This document shows, piece by piece, positions 5,278-5,545 of a stretch of DNA of 5,545 nt (position 1 is its first letter; each line of letters starts with the position of its first letter). The notes beneath the pieces are model-generated. The model worked only from the letters and a program-made list of their open reading frames with translations. It was not told where the DNA came from and did no database searches. Location of the stretch: positions 1 through 5,545 of the forward strand of contig JBDKTK010000310.1 of NCBI GenBank assembly GCA_039680225.1. Reading direction: 5' to 3'. This stretch comes from JBDKTK01 sp039680225 (GTDB taxonomy: Bacteria > Desulfobacterota > Syntrophia > Syntrophales > UBA4778). A program made the translations under genes and the position numbers.

Positions 5278-5363
5278 TTGTGATCCCAATAGGGCTTGAC
5301 CTTACAATCAGTGTCGACAAACGGCGATCAACTTATTCCTGAAAGCGATCATTCAGCCACAGA

Positions 5364-5545
5364 TCAGAGTCCTGTCATCTTCTCCAGCTTTTCGGGGTAC
5401 CGGGTCCCTTGTACTGTGATTTTCGATGCGGCGCTGTTGATCTCTCGGCGATCATCCGCTGTAAGTTCGACTGAAGCTGCCCCGATGTTCTCTTCAAGGC
5501 GCTCCAGCTTTGTAGTCCCAGGTATCGGAACAATCCACGGCCATG
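5364..5545 (-). CDS. Aldo/keto reductase, C-terminal end only
   Basis: Reading the minus strand from base 5543 down to the TGA at 5366-5364 gives 59 residues with no stop; the rest of the gene lies beyond the right edge. The sequence begins WPWIVPIPGTTKLERLEENI and continues with GAASVELTADDRREI, ending ITVQGTRYPEKLEKMTGL. This is the hallmark C terminus of NADPH-dependent aldo/keto reductases of the broad AKR family. The 'IPGTTK-x-x-R-x-x-EN' stretch binds the 2'-phosphate and adenine of NADPH, followed by 'L-x-x-x-D-x-x-x-I'. The enzyme reduces aldehydes or ketones in the cytoplasm; the substrate cannot be told from the tail. It converges on the phospholipase D gene. The call is strong despite the small fragment, because the motif and its distance from the stop are typical. 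Confidence 0.9.
   Translation of the reverse strand, partial: WPWIVPIPGTTKLERLEENIGAASVELTADDRREINSAASKITVQGTRYPEKLEKMTGL

Larger units (their letters stand above)
5054..5363. other. Intergenic region between convergent genes, AT-rich core, no gene seen
   Basis: No open reading frame with coding character and no RNA gene was recognised in these 310 bases. The first 100 bases hold a dispersed-repeat-like inverted repeat. Bases 5161-5280 are only about 27% G+C by hand count, far below the flanking genes, and hold several hairpins. The remainder up to the aldo/keto reductase stop codon shows no clear signal. There is no convincing T-run terminator for either converging gene. Confidence 0.6.

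Overview
The window is about 5.5 kb of GC-rich chromosomal DNA with six coding regions, two of them cut by the window edges. The gene set suggests an anaerobic, respiring Gram-negative bacterium: a flavocytochrome-type redox pair with a four-haem periplasmic cytochrome c, a stand-alone RsbRD-type domain, and intergenic palindromic repeats. I favour a member of the Desulfobacterota (old Deltaproteobacteria) or a relative. This is inference; nothing here fixes the taxon.

Layout, left to right. (1) Bases 1-1542 (+): the 3' part of an FAD-dependent oxidoreductase of the fumarate reductase / 3-ketosteroid dehydrogenase superfamily. It is followed after 71 bases by (2) 1614-1985 (+): a small exported tetrahaem cytochrome c. 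Together they look like a flavocytochrome c split into two polypeptides, with the cytochrome feeding electrons to, or taking them from, the flavin. A strong hairpin lies between them. The flavoprotein appears to lack the arginines and histidine that define fumarate reductase, so its substrate is probably something else. (3) 1986-2200: a repeat-rich gap with short palindromes and a clear minus-strand terminator. (4) 2211-2591 (-): a small exported protein with a superoxide-reductase/SoxZ-like look that lacks most metal ligands. (5) 2592-2815: a divergent intergenic region with a 12-bp direct repeat at 21-bp spacing and a short inverted repeat. (6) 2816-3253 (+): a stand-alone RsbRD_N-like helical domain, probably a signalling protein. 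(7) 3254-3532: a gap with a large palindrome. (8) 3533-5053 (+): a two-HKD phospholipase D family protein of cardiolipin-synthase type with two C-terminal membrane segments. (9) 5054-5363: a gap with an AT-rich, hairpin-rich core. (10) 5364-5545 (-): the C-terminal end of an aldo/keto reductase.

Only genes 1 and 2 clearly form a functional unit. The rest look like separate transcription units: gene 4 is divergent from gene 6 and has its own terminator, the phospholipase D gene is separated from gene 6 by a palindrome, and it converges on the aldo/keto reductase. I see no CRISPR array, transposase, tRNA or rRNA. The most interesting part is the unassigned substrate of the split flavocytochrome.
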